From: Tanypteryx hageni
Taxonomy: Eukaryota; Arthropoda; Insecta; Odonata; Petaluridae
Assembly (NCBI GenBank): GCA_028673005.1
Contig: CM054118.1
Span: 86,484,964-86,548,963 of the forward strand
Length of the DNA: 64,000 nucleotides
Reading direction: 5' to 3'
Below, piece by piece: positions 43,306-58,387 of this stretch (the first letter of the stretch is position 1; every line of letters begins with the position of its first letter). Position numbers and translations under genes: made by a program. The notes under the pieces are model-generated. The model saw only the letters and a list, made by a program, of their open reading frames with translations, did no database searches and was not told where the DNA came from.

Positions 43306-43463
43306 TTGTACTGTCATGCCTTACTTAGCATTTGCCTGGCTGCCAACAATCCACAATGTCAATTTTAAATGTAAGAAATAAAATAAAAGAAAAACGAAAA
43401 TATGGGACAACTGTTGTAAAACTGTAATATCACACAATATACTAGATATGTTTGTGCTGCTAT

Positions 43464-43695
43464 TTAACTCATATTAGTCAACTGAAAGATTTTCAACATA
43501 GGTGTAAATATATCAGCACCTTGGGATCCCAAGTGTTCAATAATATTTGAATTACAAAGATGTTTAATCAAGTGGTACTGAGCATAATTCCATTTTGTTT
43601 TCTTATAAAACAATAAAATGAAGGTGGTGGTCTGCATCATAATACATAGAACGGATCCCAAAACTATGAGTTGATGCACAAGGTCCATCTCCGAC
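43464..43695 (-). CDS. unidentified gene, last exon C with stop
   Basis: One base completes the TGG codon begun in exon B, then 75 more codons are open to a TAA. The acceptor ACTTGCAAG| is weaker (AAG, with a TTTTCTTTATCC tract before it). A hydrophobic stretch (LIVLGSVLCIMMQTTTFILL) is visible. Confidence 0.55.
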
Positions 43696-45431
43696 CTTGC
43701 AAGTTTGGATAAAGAAAATTCTTGAATAACATTCCAAAATCATTGGATATGGTGGTGAATCAAGACACCAAAGTAGTTCTGGCAGACAACATCCAATTCA
43801 AACAATAATTGACATTGTGGACTGGCAATGCATTTAACCACCTGCATATTTTGATAAACACCATTTTTCACTCATCACATTAATAGAACAATACCTTTGG
43901 AGGACAAAGATAGTCAGATATTCATGGAGCCAAGTTAATAAAAACAGATGACAAAGAAAGAGAAGGTCATTGTCACCCTTTGAAATGCTTGACACATGGC
44001 AGAAGTATCTTTAAAATCTGTACCAGTTATTTACAACTAATTCTGAAATGTGCAGCACAAAAACAGACACTTGAAAATAGTAGATCACATATGAGGAAAA
44101 TTAAACGAGTTACCAGAGAATTAAATTGAGGAAGACAAATTAAGATCATGGATATAAAAGAGAAAAAAGTACAAAAAGAATGGCCTTTGCAGACATTAAA
44201 TAAAAAAAAGTGTGGTAACTATTTATCTGCAAAGGTGGGAGAGAAGTGTGAGGCAAAGAATTAAATATTGCTTGTGAAAGTTAATCCAACTAAGGGTTTA
44301 ATAATTGACACTTTTGACTTAACTGCAGCAGGATCCACATATATCACATTATGTCTAAGTTCTACAATGGATTTTTTAAAATATAAAATGAGATTTTTTT
44401 AAACATTTGACATCCCTTGTACTATCAGGGGAATAAAACAAACAAAAAACTTGCTCTTATGGCAAATAGTAAAAATAAAATAAATTTTGTAGTATGGTAA
44501 GCAATAAAATACATGTAGAAAAACCTATATGAATAGCAGGTATAAAAATTAGAAAAATGTAACCCATAAGTTAACTTTAATACACTAACTTACCAATGTG
44601 TCAGAAGACATTTCATCTCCCCTGACTGGTTTGACATAATGTATTTAAATGCTACTGCAACTGCCTGCAAAAAAACATGTTTAGCTCAAACTAAAGTTTA
44701 TGCATTATGAGACTGCTCTCTCAAATTCTCATAAGCATAGACAAGACATTCTTAAGACTTAATTCATTTAAGGTCCCTAATTTTTGCTTGGGTGAGGTGA
44801 AATCTAAGAAGAGAACCATGATTTCCACAAATGGCCAGGCCCAGTTTAAGGGACCCTTGGCCCCATGCACAGCCCCACCCAAATCGTAAATTCATAACAA
44901 GTAACAGATTATTGCAAGGTACCCCACCCCAACTGTAAATTTGTAACAAATAACAGATTATTCCAAGGACCCACCCAAATTGTAAATTTGTAACAAATAA
45001 CAGATTATTGCAAGGTTTGTAATCTATACAGCAAAACTTGAAAGAGGTTTCGGCGAGATGGGATAGGGTTGGCCCACTTTGGCTCCCCTTGTCCTCAGGG
45101 CCCCCATGCACTTGCATGTTTTGCATACCCCTTAATCCAGCCCTGCTAATGGCAGTATCTAATTTTTAATACATTGATTCACTAGCATAGACTTCACATT
45201 ATGGTTTCAAATGTGATGGAAAAAAATATAGCCAAATTGAATATCTTTCAAGCCTGAATACCAAATCCTACAACAAAGGTGGCCAATGTTCAACACAGGC
45301 ATTTACTGAGGCAAGCCAATAGTTTGAACAATATTATATACTCATAATATTGGTATTATTGTACTTACCCACGTTTTTAATAGAGTAATGCACTTTAATA
45401 TACTTGAGAGTATATTCTGGACAACTTGACA
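43464..45431 (-). CDS. unidentified gene, three consecutive 3' exons
   Basis: Exons in order of transcription: 45,431-45,369; 44,664-44,594; 43,695-43,464. Phases agree (0, 2, end), giving about 121 residues before the stop: CQVVQNILSSILKCITLLKT..., AVAVAFKYIMSNQSGEMKCL..., and a 77-codon last exon with MDLVHQLIVLGSVLCIMM and NIIEHLGSQGADIFTPML. It looks helical and leucine-rich, perhaps the end of a helical-repeat protein, but no family was recognised. The 5' exons were not found. The CpG-rich patch at 46.6-47.43 kb may be its promoter. The alternative is that one or more exons are chance matches in AT-rich DNA. Confidence 0.6.
44594..44664 (-). CDS. unidentified gene, exon B (71 nt)
   Basis: Excellent acceptor (TTTTTTTGCAG|) and donor (ATTG|GTAAGTTAG). 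Only one of three frames is open, encoding AVAVAFKYIMSNQSGEMKCL and LTH. This is the best-supported exon of the gene. Confidence 0.7.
44836..45145. mobile_element. hAT-type MITE, 310 bp, with internal tandem repeats
   Basis: Inverted ends CAGGCCCAGTTTAAGGG and CAGGGCTGGATTAAGGGG, each followed by GCCCCATGCAC-type sequence. Flanking 8-bp words CAAATGGC and CTAATGGC match at seven of eight. It lies in the intron between exons A and B of the unidentified gene. Confidence 0.85.
44873..45016 (+). repeat. about 48-bp tandem repeat, three copies
   Basis: Three copies of a unit containing TGTAAATTTGTAACAAATAA and CAGATTATTGCAAGG, lying wholly inside the hAT MITE. Copies two and three are the most alike. 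Confidence 0.85.
45369..45431 (-). CDS. unidentified gene, exon A (63 nt)
   Basis: The acceptor is TATTTTTTCCAG| and the donor GTGG|GTAAGTAC, both near consensus. Two frames are open; the one matching the next exon's phase encodes 21 residues with a leucine/isoleucine-rich helix pattern. Confidence 0.6.
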
Positions 45432-46010
45432 CTGGAAAAAATAGTTCGCCACCTCTATGCTAACACATTATGTACTCTCGCATCACGTTTTCATTAAAAA
45501 ATCAATATATTAGAATCTCTGCACAAGATTATACCTTAATGATGGCTACTAAAAGTTTAGGCAACATAATTTAAATAATATTGGACATGAAGAACATTAT
45601 CATAAATACATTATTTCTTCTACTCAAGTTTTTTCCAATAGCAGCATTAATTTAATTACATAGCTGGAATGATTTTAGCCCAGAAAAAATATAAAATGCT
45701 ACTCTGAAATAATAATTTAGCCAACATGGTTTACAAATTAATAAGTCAAAAAAAAGGTTCAAGTACAAGAACTATTATGATATTCTACAATCACTGTTGT
45801 CTTGGGTATATCCAGTGAAAAATATTTTACAAATACATGAATGCATAATTTCAAAATAGAAGTCAAGTGAATGTAATAGTTAAATGTATTCTATAAATTA
45901 ACTTAAAAAACTATGTGAACTCAAACATCTTGCCAGTTAAAAAGATAAAGACAAAATAAGGAAAATAGTAGAGGGCTGCTGAAATGCAACAGAAACATGG
46001 GTGTGCACTG

Positions 46011-46245
46011 ATGAGGGGCAAGGGGGGGCAGTTGGACCCCTTTGGATCAGACCTGTGCCAAGGTCCATTGATATCTGGTTAGGTCAGGGGATTAACGTGG
46101 ACATTTTTCCAAGGTCAGGCAAGCAGGTGGGGGTCCCCTGCTGGAGACAAACCACTAAAATATAAACTGTGGGAGCTTGCCTATCCTCTTGCCGCCCCCT
46201 CCTGGAAAGACTTGCTTATCTCCTTGTCCCTCTGAAAAAGTTCCA
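46011..46245 (+). repeat. dispersed repeat, copy 1 (inverted partner at 58.18-58.39 kb)
   Basis: Shares with the distant copy, on opposite strands, GGATCAG.CCTGTGCC, TCTGGTTAGGTCAG, GGATTAACG, CCACTAAAATATAA and TGTGGGAGCTTGC in the same order. The family is unknown and no coding content was recognised. Confidence 0.75.
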
Positions 46246-46599
46246 GTGGGACGCCCATGAACAGAAATTTAACAAATCCGGCCAAGAAGTCGTTATTAAA
46301 GATCGTAACATCACCACAACGAACAAAAAACAATTTCGATTGTGCCAGGTGGATATTGCAGTTAAATATTTAAAAATAAAAATGGGCTAAAGCATCAAAA
46401 ACGATCATGAATAATTATGTAGTTATCTGTTAACCTGTCACAGCAATCAACCCTACTATATGTATATTACCGCTGACTAAAATCTACGAGTTTTATTCCT
46501 CAGAATTTATTTTTTAAATACTTGAAGCAAGTTTTCTGCAGCCTGAAAAATAAATTGAAAGCTCCAATAGACGCCGACTTCCATAATTAAATAAATTAA

Positions 46600-47430
46600 A
46601 TCCTCATCACCCGCAAAATGTCCATTAGGCGTTTAGTACCACGGGAAGGCGACTAACATCCACCTTTACGATATTCTGCATTCAAATCCTTCCATCTCCG
46701 ACGGCAATTTACAGCGTAGGGGCTTCCTCGGATATTTTCGTTCTGACAATATTCAAAACTACGAAAAAACTAATTCATAGCGCTGGAATATCCTATGGGC
46801 AAGAAGCGACGCTATATACCAACATCGCGTCAGATTAGCTTTTTGTCAATTTTGTATTTAATATAGCCGGAGGTTTCAAAATATTACGTACACCGTCTCC
46901 ACCAAATTTCAAAACCGCGTAGCATCCAGCCCGGGATTTTCTCAATCATTTACGGTGCAAGATTCCCAATTCAAATGCTTTCATCCAAGTCAAATTCTTG
47001 CGGTAATAACCATAGAATGTGTTCACCATAACCGACGCTGTTTAAATACAGTGATCATTACATTTAGACAATGATATTCCTCGGCATAGCAAAAAACGCA
47101 AGATCCGGAATTGCCGGGATTAAGGGAAATGCGTTAATAAAGCATAGTTCATGAGTTAGGAAAACGAGAAAAAAGAAGCTTCCCGAGATTCCACTAGGTC
47201 ATCACGAGACAGCGGCCCGAGCAGCCTGATCCAAATTCGGAGGGGCCGTCGGGTGCGGAATCCTGGGAAGGGCCGCCGCCAGCTATATTAGATGTGGCCG
47301 TCTCACGCCCCCGCCGAAGATCACGTATCCAACAGCGCTACAAAGCGAAATCAAAATCTGCCGTCTCGTTCGAAGAAGCGCTACCAAGATTTGGGCCGAG
47401 CGGAAGAAAAAAATAAAACGCCAAATTCTC
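46600..47430 (-). promoter_or_regulatory. CpG-rich patch, candidate promoter or first exon of the unidentified gene
   Basis: CpG is dense here (for example CCGTCGGGTGCGG and CAGCGGCCCGAGC near 47.2 kb) while both flanks have almost none. It lies upstream of the minus-strand exons at 45.4-43.5 kb. No TATA box or convincing coding first exon was identified; the longest ATG frame checked, from 47,433, has only 30 codons. Strand is inferred. Confidence 0.4.
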
Positions 47431-47439
47431 CATGTACTG

Positions 47440-49303
47440 CGGGATAATTGAGTGGGTAATAAATTCTCTTAACGATGGCTCTTTAATTGTTTTATTTCTC
47501 AAGTTTGGTTTAGTTTTTCACATTTCGGTAAGGATACATTCCATTCCCCTTGACACTGCTCAATTTTACGACCCCTTGCCGAATTTTCTGGAGCTGAGAT
47601 GTAAAGAAGTCCTGACACAGGGTCTCCAATTGATTTCCATGTGAATATTTTTAGATGTAAAATTTAAATGAATGAAAATTCAACCACATACAAATTACTG
47701 TTAAATATATGGGGAAAAGGCCTCGAAGAAACTTTCCAAAATGATATGCAGAAATTACAATCTGCTTGAAACTGTACTTCCAACTCAATTCCTATCAAGA
47801 CTGAGCGAAAACTGGCCATCAGCCATGCTTTCATGACTCCTCTATTATACATACACATATCCCTTAATTTACATCTGCATAACATTAAATAATAATAATT
47901 ATTAAAACAATGCCACCAAGCGCTGCACTCTTTATTCCTTAACTATGGGAAATTCCATGCGCCAAACAATCTTCTAATTCTAACAACTTTGCATTTGATA
48001 AAAAACCCAGAAATTTTTACATAAGTGAAATGCTTTTCTGCAGATATTATACTAAGTTTGTGAAGATAGTGGGAAGGCATTTTATTAAGCAGTTAAACTG
48101 CTTAAGAATGCCATCAAAACCACCAATGTTCCGAATGCCACACTCCCTCAATTCAAGGTCAGGTTGGCTTCCAAGAACTTTTTGAGGTTTTGACAGGTTG
48201 CATGAGAAAGACGAGACAAATTGAATTTCTCAGAAGCATTCCAAGGGCCATCGTGAGATAAATGGAAAATGTTACATATATACAGCCCAGTAAGCTTAAA
48301 TGGTTATCACCAACCAATCAAACCACAAACGCTCATCTGACAGCCAACAATCTCCAACTTGGTGTAGCTAGCTCTCTTGACAAACCAGTCCCATTCCAGG
48401 GAACGAGACCCCACAGCCACAGTTTTCACACTTCCACAAGTCATTTAATTTTTAAGAAGGAATTACATGTAGTCTTGCCTCACACCCCAAACCCACGACT
48501 CAAAACACCTTAAAGGTGTAGAAGTAAAGCACACATTACTAAAATGGGAATAACCAATTTCACTATGGTAAGCAATTAGTCTCTGACAAACCATTTCAAA
48601 TCCTCTCAAATCCTTCCAAGGGGCACATCAATTTTATGAGAAATTACTCTACTATTTCCTCCCTTTATTCCCTCTACGAAATAACTCACCATCAATTATT
48701 CATAATTTATTCACCAGCATAACATAATGTACGATTACATGTGGTTCACTTAAATGAAAGACAACAAAACATGGGAAAAACAAAAAGAAAGATTCACAAT
48801 TTCCACTAGGTTAGTCATTTCAAAAAATAGAATTTACCAGTTGAAGGTAAGTCCTTTCGCTCGAAAGAATATGGAGGAAACTCTGAAATGCTCGCCAAAC
48901 TCAAAAATAGGGGGATAAACCATAGTTATGCCAATTTCACTAACATTGGCTATGGAAATATTTGCACAATTCTGGCATATCAGTTGTCCTCATTGCTCGT
49001 GGTCATCACTGGAGAGCTCTTACGCTGATAAAATTTTTACTCCAAAGTAACGCAATCCATTAATTCCCTATTACCACCCAAATGTATGTGCGAGTAGTGG
49101 GGTGGAAGTAATGGAAAGATCGTTTCGGTAGGGTAAGGATTATATTTTTGGAACAAGATATGCTTTTTTTGATAAAAAAACAAGGAACGGGAATAAGGGG
49201 GGAAGAAACAAATAATGGCATTGCCAGATAAAGAGAACACCAGTGTCAGGTTGTTCCTTTAGAAAATGTTACAGACAGCAGATTCAGCATCACATTATTG
49301 CCA
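47440..49303. other. CpG-poor DNA downstream of the UBE2D gene; part is its 3' UTR
   Basis: No further gene was recognised. Minus-strand AATAAA signals at 48,706-48,711 and 48,664-48,669 are the first two after the UBE2D stop and would give a 3' UTR of roughly 600-650 bases. Confidence 0.4.
48664..48711 (-). terminator. candidate polyadenylation signals of the UBE2D gene
   Basis: Two AATAAA hexamers on the minus strand, about 40 bases apart. No cleavage-site evidence is available from sequence alone. Confidence 0.35.
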
Positions 49304-51658
<2,355 letters not shown>

Positions 51659-52400
51659 CGCAACAGCTGTGTAATTGTATTCGTTGGTCTGCGACAGACA
51701 ATGAAACCGCTTCCAAAAGTCTACTGATTAGGTAATGTAAGATGGCCGAATCTCCAGTCACAGGGCGCAGTGATATTGTGCTAATTTATGAAAAGGCGTA
51801 AGAACGGAATAGAATGACTATTTTTAGACTAATTCGATAGAGTTATTTCTCCATAAATAAGCATTAATGTATTTGATTTTTACAGTGAATTTCTCATCTA
51901 AAAGAATGAAATTAGTCAGAACTATTTTGCACAGACACCCTACAACTTACAATTACCCTTCTTCCTCGTGTACAGACTAGTTAAAATTTCTGCCACGAGG
52001 TGGGGATAACGAACTTTGTCTTGCCGTACTTACAGCAATACAGGACTTGGTTATTCATGGTAAAAGTATTTTAACTTATTGATATAGTGAAAATATAAGA
52101 AATTCTGGATAATGGTGTACAAGATAAAATACGAAAACCACACACATTCCGCAAGGTATAGGAAATATATGAGATGTTATTTTCTTTGTTGACAATAATC
52201 GGCGGTATGATCAAGATTATGAATAACACTGTATTTCGAAATTTAATTCTATCAGAAATTATTGATTGGTTTTTGGCAGTATATGGGCGAATACTATAAT
52301 TTTGTCAACAGTTTTGGTAGAACTAAAGATTTCGCTCATCGGATGTCTTTTGTTATTCGATGAGATTTTTTTAATCGGAGATTTCGATCGAAGTGATGTG

Positions 52401-53540
52401 AGAAATTAGTGTCTTCTTCTTCTTACGTCTATGTTGAATCATTAGTGTATCTCGTATTTACAGTCAAGTTTTATTTCATTATTGATAATGTCTTCTGATT
52501 GGTGTATATAGGTACAAAACTGATTGACTACCATTAAAAATATTACTGTTTTAGCGAAAAAAATTTGATCGCTGGGATTAAACTTTCCTCCAAGTCCCAA
52601 TCTGGTGGTGGTATGTGCATCCCAACTTAAGGCTGAAAATTTCCGTAACTGAAGTAAAATATTAAGTAATGTAACTCCCATAATTTGTATTTTTATTAAT
52701 TGCAGAGAACTTGAATCGTCTTCTATAAGCGTATCTATAGAATAACTGGTAACATTGTTTTAGTTAAATTTGTCTATATAGAGTTTTATATTTACTTCGA
52801 ATTTCACTTTAAATAGCTCTTTCATTTTGTATTGGTTTTTGGACCAAATAAAACATCTTACGCGGGTATATATGCTCAGTCGTAACCATCGTCATCATTT
52901 ATGTTTTATTCTTTTCAAACATCCAAGTTTATGTACTCCAGTAGGTTCGTACAAGCAAACATGGGAAACGTCAGTTACAATATCAGAGATGGTGCAATAT
53001 TAAAATTTTTTATCTATCTCACGTTTAAAAAATTCACTGATTGAAAGAACGCTTTCTTTAAAAACCAGTGAAAAATTACGGATTTAAATATTACTACATT
53101 TATACTTATAGCTTATTCTGGAAACCTGTTGAAGAATCTTATACTTTAGGTGCTACAGCTGTTCAGTGATTTACCAAGTCTAACTTGTGGAACATCAAGT
53201 AGATTTCTGGGTCTCGTATCATATGAGTCGATTTGGGACTAGGTAATATATATATATACCCAAGTTAGTTTTGACATCCATTAGATTAGCATATATAAAG
53301 CAGCTATGAACACTTAATACTTCAAGTTGGATAAACGGGTTTACAATGTTCTCTAAATGAAGACCTGCAGATTACCCTGCCTTTTTTGCAGGGTAAATAT
53401 TGATTTAACATTAGGTGCATGTCACATGACAATGGAAGAATGAAAAATATACAGATCTTAGATAGTTGTAAGAAACTACAGGTTTCCTAATCATGTATAA
53501 TACCCGAAAGAGCTTATTACCAATATGAATGATATGGTTA
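52401..53540. other. CpG-poor DNA without a recognised feature
   Basis: Contains a short TA repeat near 53,249. No gene or TE boundary is supported. Confidence 0.4.
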
Positions 53541-53543
53541 TTC

Positions 53544-53850
53544 CAGTGGCGGATCCAATCCCTGATGGGGGCGATCGCCCTCCCCTTGGAGGACCTCATT
53601 GCCCTCCACTAGGTGCATTCTTAAATTCATTCTGTGCAACATCCATTGTTTCTACACCGAACATTAAGTCTGTATGACAAGGGAAAGAAAGATTCTGATG
53701 GGGGTAGGGATTTTCAAAATGTATGGCTGTCGGCAGAGGTGGAATCAAGACGGTGGAGGGGTAATTGGGGCAATCACCCCCTCCTTGGAAAAGTTCTGCA
53801 TCGGTCCCAGGGTCATTCCAGGACAATTTTGTATCTAGCTGAAAGCCAAA
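53544..53850. mobile_element. hAT-like MITE end fragments
   Basis: Starts CAGTGGCGGATCCAATCC, a sibling of the TTGGCGGATCC fragment near 5,764. A similar start (CAGAGGTGGAATCAAGAC) occurs in the same orientation near 53,733. No target duplication was found, so the boundaries are uncertain. Confidence 0.4.
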
Positions 53851-53869
53851 ACCTTTACAGGGTGCATGT

Positions 53870-55950
53870 TGCTTGCATTTGGTAGGTCACGCAGAGAAAA
53901 TACAATATCTGTGATTTGTTATCATTCACCAAGAGTTCATTGGCATTGAACCAAGTCTTGGTAGCCTCTAGTGATAGGGTTGATATAATTTTTGCATTTA
54001 CAAAATTAGGATCATGATTCACAAGGGTGGTATCATCAGTGTATAACACAGTATTAGATTAAACTCCAGATCATTAATCATTACCAGGAATAGGAAAGGA
54101 CAAAGAACCGAGCCCTGTGGCACCCCGGACAATTTCAAGAGTTTCAGATATCAGTCAACAGAAACAAGTTGAGTTCTCTTCTGAAGGTATGACACTACAA
54201 TCTTTCGGGAATCATCCTTAATACCATAATATTTAACTTTTGCATGAGAATTTCATGTGAAACAGTCAAATGCCTTGGTGAGATCTCAGTGTTACAGAAG
54301 TATATTCCTTATTTTCAAAAGCTGATAAAACCACATTGACAAGGGTCTCAACAGCAAGTACTGTAGACATGCCTGCTCTGAAACCAAACTGAGCTGGAGA
54401 GAACAGATTGTGTGATTTAAAATAATTGTACAGTTGATTATACATGGCAATCTCAAATGCTTGAAAGAGAGTAGGGATAACAGAAATAGGTCGATAACTA
54501 CCAGGATCATCATGGCAACCCTTTTTAAAGATGGGCACAACGTTAGCCAGTTTAAAGGAATCAGGAAAATTGCCGAATTTCATAGAATTATTCAAGAGTA
54601 GGGTTAAAGGTTCAGCAATTAACTCAATTATCTGTTTAAGGTTGTTAGATAGACCATATACATCTTTGCTGAATGAGTTTTTCATGCCATGTACAATTTT
54701 AATTGCCTCATATGATGTGACAGGTTGCCATGGAAAATTTACTTTTGGAAAGGCATTCAGCAGCTGTAGTCACAATATTAGGGATACTACTTTTGATTGT
54801 TTGAACAGAGTGAATAAAATATTTATTAAATTCATCAGGCAAAATGTATGTGGCTATATGAGATTTGATCAGACCTTTTTCATTTTTTATGATATGCCAG
54901 GCTGTTTTATGTCTGTTAATAGAATTATTGATGAATGATTCAGTAGCACTTTTCTTTTTAATAGTACGTAATTGTATGCTTGTATGATTTCTTGAATTCA
55001 AGATACCATGTTTATCAAGTTCATTATTTGTACATTTGAACACATCATACATAGTAACTTCTCTCTCGCAGAAAGAAGCTTGGGTGTAAACCATTTCACC
55101 TTAGACTTGTCTTAGGATTTAATCTACGAACTTGAACAGGAAAACAAAATTTAAAAAGTTGCCTAAAAATGCCAAAAAAAGAGGGAAAATCAGAAGTGGG
55201 ATTACAAGATGACATAAAGGTTCCCCACTCAACCTCACTTAAAAGAAAAAAGATTGACTGCCTGATTAGTAATGTGTCTAAAAGAAAAAACTTACTTTTA
55301 CTGCCGAAAGATGAAGAGAACTTATCAACCCAAATTTTGATTAATACAGCAGAGTGGTCAGAAAGAGAGGGATCATATACATTAACCTCATATAACCAAT
55401 AATCAAGATTAATAATTATATTATCTAGGCATGCAAGAAGCCTAGTTGGTTTAAAATTTGTACAATATAGGTTAAAAGAGTAGTAAGTTATTAAACTTTA
55501 CTTCATTAGAGTTAAATGTCATATCTAAGTTTAAGTCCAAGCATAAGACTATCCAGAATATGAACCCATCAAGAAACGGATAGTTTTTCAAAAAAGATTT
55601 CAAAATCACCGCTAGGTGAATGATAAATCGATTCAACAATTAAGGATAGATCAACAAAGAGCACTGCACAAGCCTCAAAATGAAAATCTATACTAAACAT
55701 ACTAACATCAACTACATTGAATTTAAAATTAACAGCAGCATATATCATTACACCACCATTCTTGGCATTTTCACGACAATACCATCCAGCCAATACATAA
55801 CCATCAAAAGAATACATAACAATATCATCATCAGATAGCCAGTGCTTGCAGAAATATAAAATGTGGAAGACACTAGACTTAAGGAATATTTCAACCTAAT
55901 TAACTTTGTTTCTTAAGCATTGAAGATTGAGGTGACATGGTGCAATAATC
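53870..55950 (-). pseudogene. jockey-like LINE relic (endonuclease and reverse transcriptase)
   Basis: Minus-strand reading with frameshifts and stops. Endonuclease pieces at 55,817-55,569 (GYVLAGWYCRENAKNGGVMI, VESIYHSPSGDFE). Linker at 55,094-54,708. Reverse transcriptase at 54,685-54,266 (PDSFKLANVVPIFKKG, SYRPISVIPTLFQAFE, QFGFRAGMST), then LSGVPQGSVLCPFLFLVMIND and LMLYTDDTTLV at about 54,050. The catalytic YADD has become YTDD, and frames are broken, so this copy is dead. Confidence 0.85.
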
Positions 55951-55959
55951 ATCAATGCA

Positions 55960-56925
55960 CTGCACTTTCATATTTGGTGTATTTCTCGACAAGTCTAGTC
56001 ATATGGTTTTGGGCTTAGCTATGCTGTTTTGGCTCTGTGTAGTTACACCAGTGTTTGAGTTCTGTCTGGCAGTTTTCAGGGATTGAAGGTTTATTGACAA
56101 CATCACTACTAACTCTTACCATGTTTATAGGTATGAAATTTAAATCTGCATACCATGACACCGGTAATAGTGCTTAATGAATTTAATACCATATCTTTAA
56201 ATTCCAATACTGGATATCATTCGTGTAATTTAAAAGTTGATCTCTGTGTTGGTATAAGTACATATATCTCAAACATTCATGAAGGTTTCGAGTTAATGGC
56301 ATGTCAAAGAAAAATACTGTGGTATTCTACCAAGGTAGTCAGTATGTACACTATACTCAATCCATGAAATGTTAATTTTAAGTGAACCAAGGTATATCCC
56401 AAGATGAAATTGCACTTTCTTCAGACTCAATTCTTATTTTTTAAATCATATGCACCTTGGTCACATAACTGGAGTTAAACAATGTTTTTCAGCTAGGTTC
56501 TGCATAATAATCCAAACCACATGCAGCTGAGCAATGTACTTAATACTATTTTTTGCAAAAACCATGCCGCTTGTTTATGCTCAAAAGGATAGCTTTTTAG
56601 CCATTAACTAGTTGTCAATGGACAAAGTTGAAAAAGATTATCCAAATAACAGAAAACAAAGTCGCCACTGAAATTTCTAACTTTGTTTAATATTTCTCGA
56701 TTGCACATTATTTATTGTCATTATTAATTCTAAATCATATTGTATTTTTTTATTAAAGAACAATCTTGAGCGAGAAATTCTCAACAATAATGTGTGCATT
56801 TTATTATGTTTATTCATCACATTTCATCAAATTTTAAAAAGCACGTTGTGTATAAGAAATAATTTTTTCAGGGAGCAGTTTTCTACTTGTTAGATATTTT
56901 ATTTATACAAGATAATCCTTTATAT
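55960..56925. other. AT-rich stretch without a recognised feature
   Basis: Between the LINE relic and the pogo-type relic. No exon or TE end is supported. Confidence 0.35.
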
Positions 56926-56926
56926 A

Positions 56927-57600
56927 TCAAAACTCAATTTTTTTATTTAAATTCTTCACTGCCTGAAATGTCCCAAGGTTGAAGATCATCAATCCTCCGG
57001 TAATAATTCCTATCTTGGAATGTTCCTTCAACAACTCCTTTGCATGGTTGAGCTTAATCAAATAAAAGTATGGCTTTAAAGAAAAAAATACTTCTTTTTC
57101 CCATATCTCTGTCATCCATGTCCACCCCAATTCATCCAACCTGTAGGACTGATGTAGACGATGACACCTTTTGGAAATGGTTTTATGTTTAAAAATTAAC
57201 ATCAATGGAAGCTTCCCTCCTTCACTATTACTTATGACAGCATTTTTCTGCACCTTTGGCATTTAATGGTCTTTGTGCCTTTTACTTCAACTGTAAATTT
57301 GGATGGTATGTCTTCATCCATATTCCTGATATGGCTTGGTTCTATCCTTTCTTTTCCTTTTCCATAAAAACTTTAGTGCTTCTATTTTCTCTTCCCAGTC
57401 TTCCGGTAACCTCTGAGCCATCTACATAATGTCTTGTATTGATAAGCAATTTTACTTCATTAAATCAACAATTACTCGCACTGAATTTGTTTCTCCCAAA
57501 AAATGTTTTTTGCATTTCATAGCAACTATTGAAACTCTCCTCCCAGCAATTCTCTTAGCATAGATCCAGTCCTTCAGTTCTTGCTACAATAGTGGCCAGA
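56927..57600 (-). pseudogene. pogo/Tigger-type (CENP-B/jerky-like) transposase relic
   Basis: Minus strand with frameshifts: LPEDWEEKIEAL, then a damaged form of the NMDETP block (ISNMDEDIPSKFTVEVKGTK), then GGKLPLMLIFKHKTISKR and LGWTWMTEIWEK, which follow the order of DDE_1 transposases. This kind of enzyme mobilises TA-flanked elements such as those at 22.5, 32.1 and 59.1 kb, but a direct match to those families cannot be shown here. Confidence 0.65.
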
Positions 57601-58177
57601 ACTTCATTTTTCTTTGTGCCCACTTTGTTGAAGGCAAAACACACAACATCATTATGTACCCTTAATTTGCCCACATTCATCCCAAGTGAATTTCTTCTTG
57701 AATTTGTCTGCAGTTGAATAGTTGTTGCCCATCTAGGAAAGTCCACGATGGTATTCCATATTTGAAGTAGATCCATAGTGCATTTGGATAAGGTTGGTAG
57801 ACATCACAGAAATTAAGATTTTCTGTTCAAGCACTCTGGGATAAGGATGGTTGGTCCTCAACAGTGGTTTATTTTAGTAGGTACTAAAAGCATGTTATTA
57901 AAAGGTTGATTCAACCCATTACAAAGGAGCACAACAGTGTCATGTATAGGACAGTTTTTTCATGTGCATATCTTGGTTTCTTCAGGAGCAGAAATATTTG
58001 TGGGCACAGTCAGCAAAATGGATTAAAGGGGCTATTTAATAGTTAAAAAATAATAAAAAGCAATATAAAAATGTACTAATAATACTGGTGCCCATAAATA
58101 TTGCTCTTCATAAGAGCCTTGCAGTTTTATTCAGAAAGGTTCTTTTGGAAAATAACATGGGAATGGGCTACTGCTGA

Positions 58178-58387
58178 AACTTTTCCAGGAGGGGACAAGG
58201 GGATAAGCAAGCTCCCACAGTGGGGTTTGGCAGGCCTTATATTTTAGTGGCTTATTTCAAGCATATCGCTTGACTCAGAAAAATTACTGCGTTAATCCTC
58301 TGACCTAACCAGACATCAAGGGTTGTTTTTCTTTGGCACAGGCCTGATCCAGGAGGGGAGGAAGACAACTACCCCCTCCCATGGGCA
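58178..58387 (-). repeat. dispersed repeat, copy 2 (inverted relative to 46.0 kb)
   Basis: Reverse complement reads GGATCAGGCCTGTGCC, TCTGGTTAGGTCAGAGGATT, CCACTAAAATATAA and TGTGGGAGCTTGCTTATCCC in the same order as copy 1. Older small differences are spread throughout. Confidence 0.75.

Noticed and set aside
44764..45126. 120-aa minus-strand ORF
   Set aside because: It runs through the hAT MITE and its tandem repeats; its repeated CNNLL-type words reflect the repeat, not a protein.
47400..47435. Minus-strand ATG (from 47,433) in the CpG-rich patch as the start of the unidentified gene
   Set aside because: The frame closes after 30 codons and no donor linking it to 45,431 was seen.
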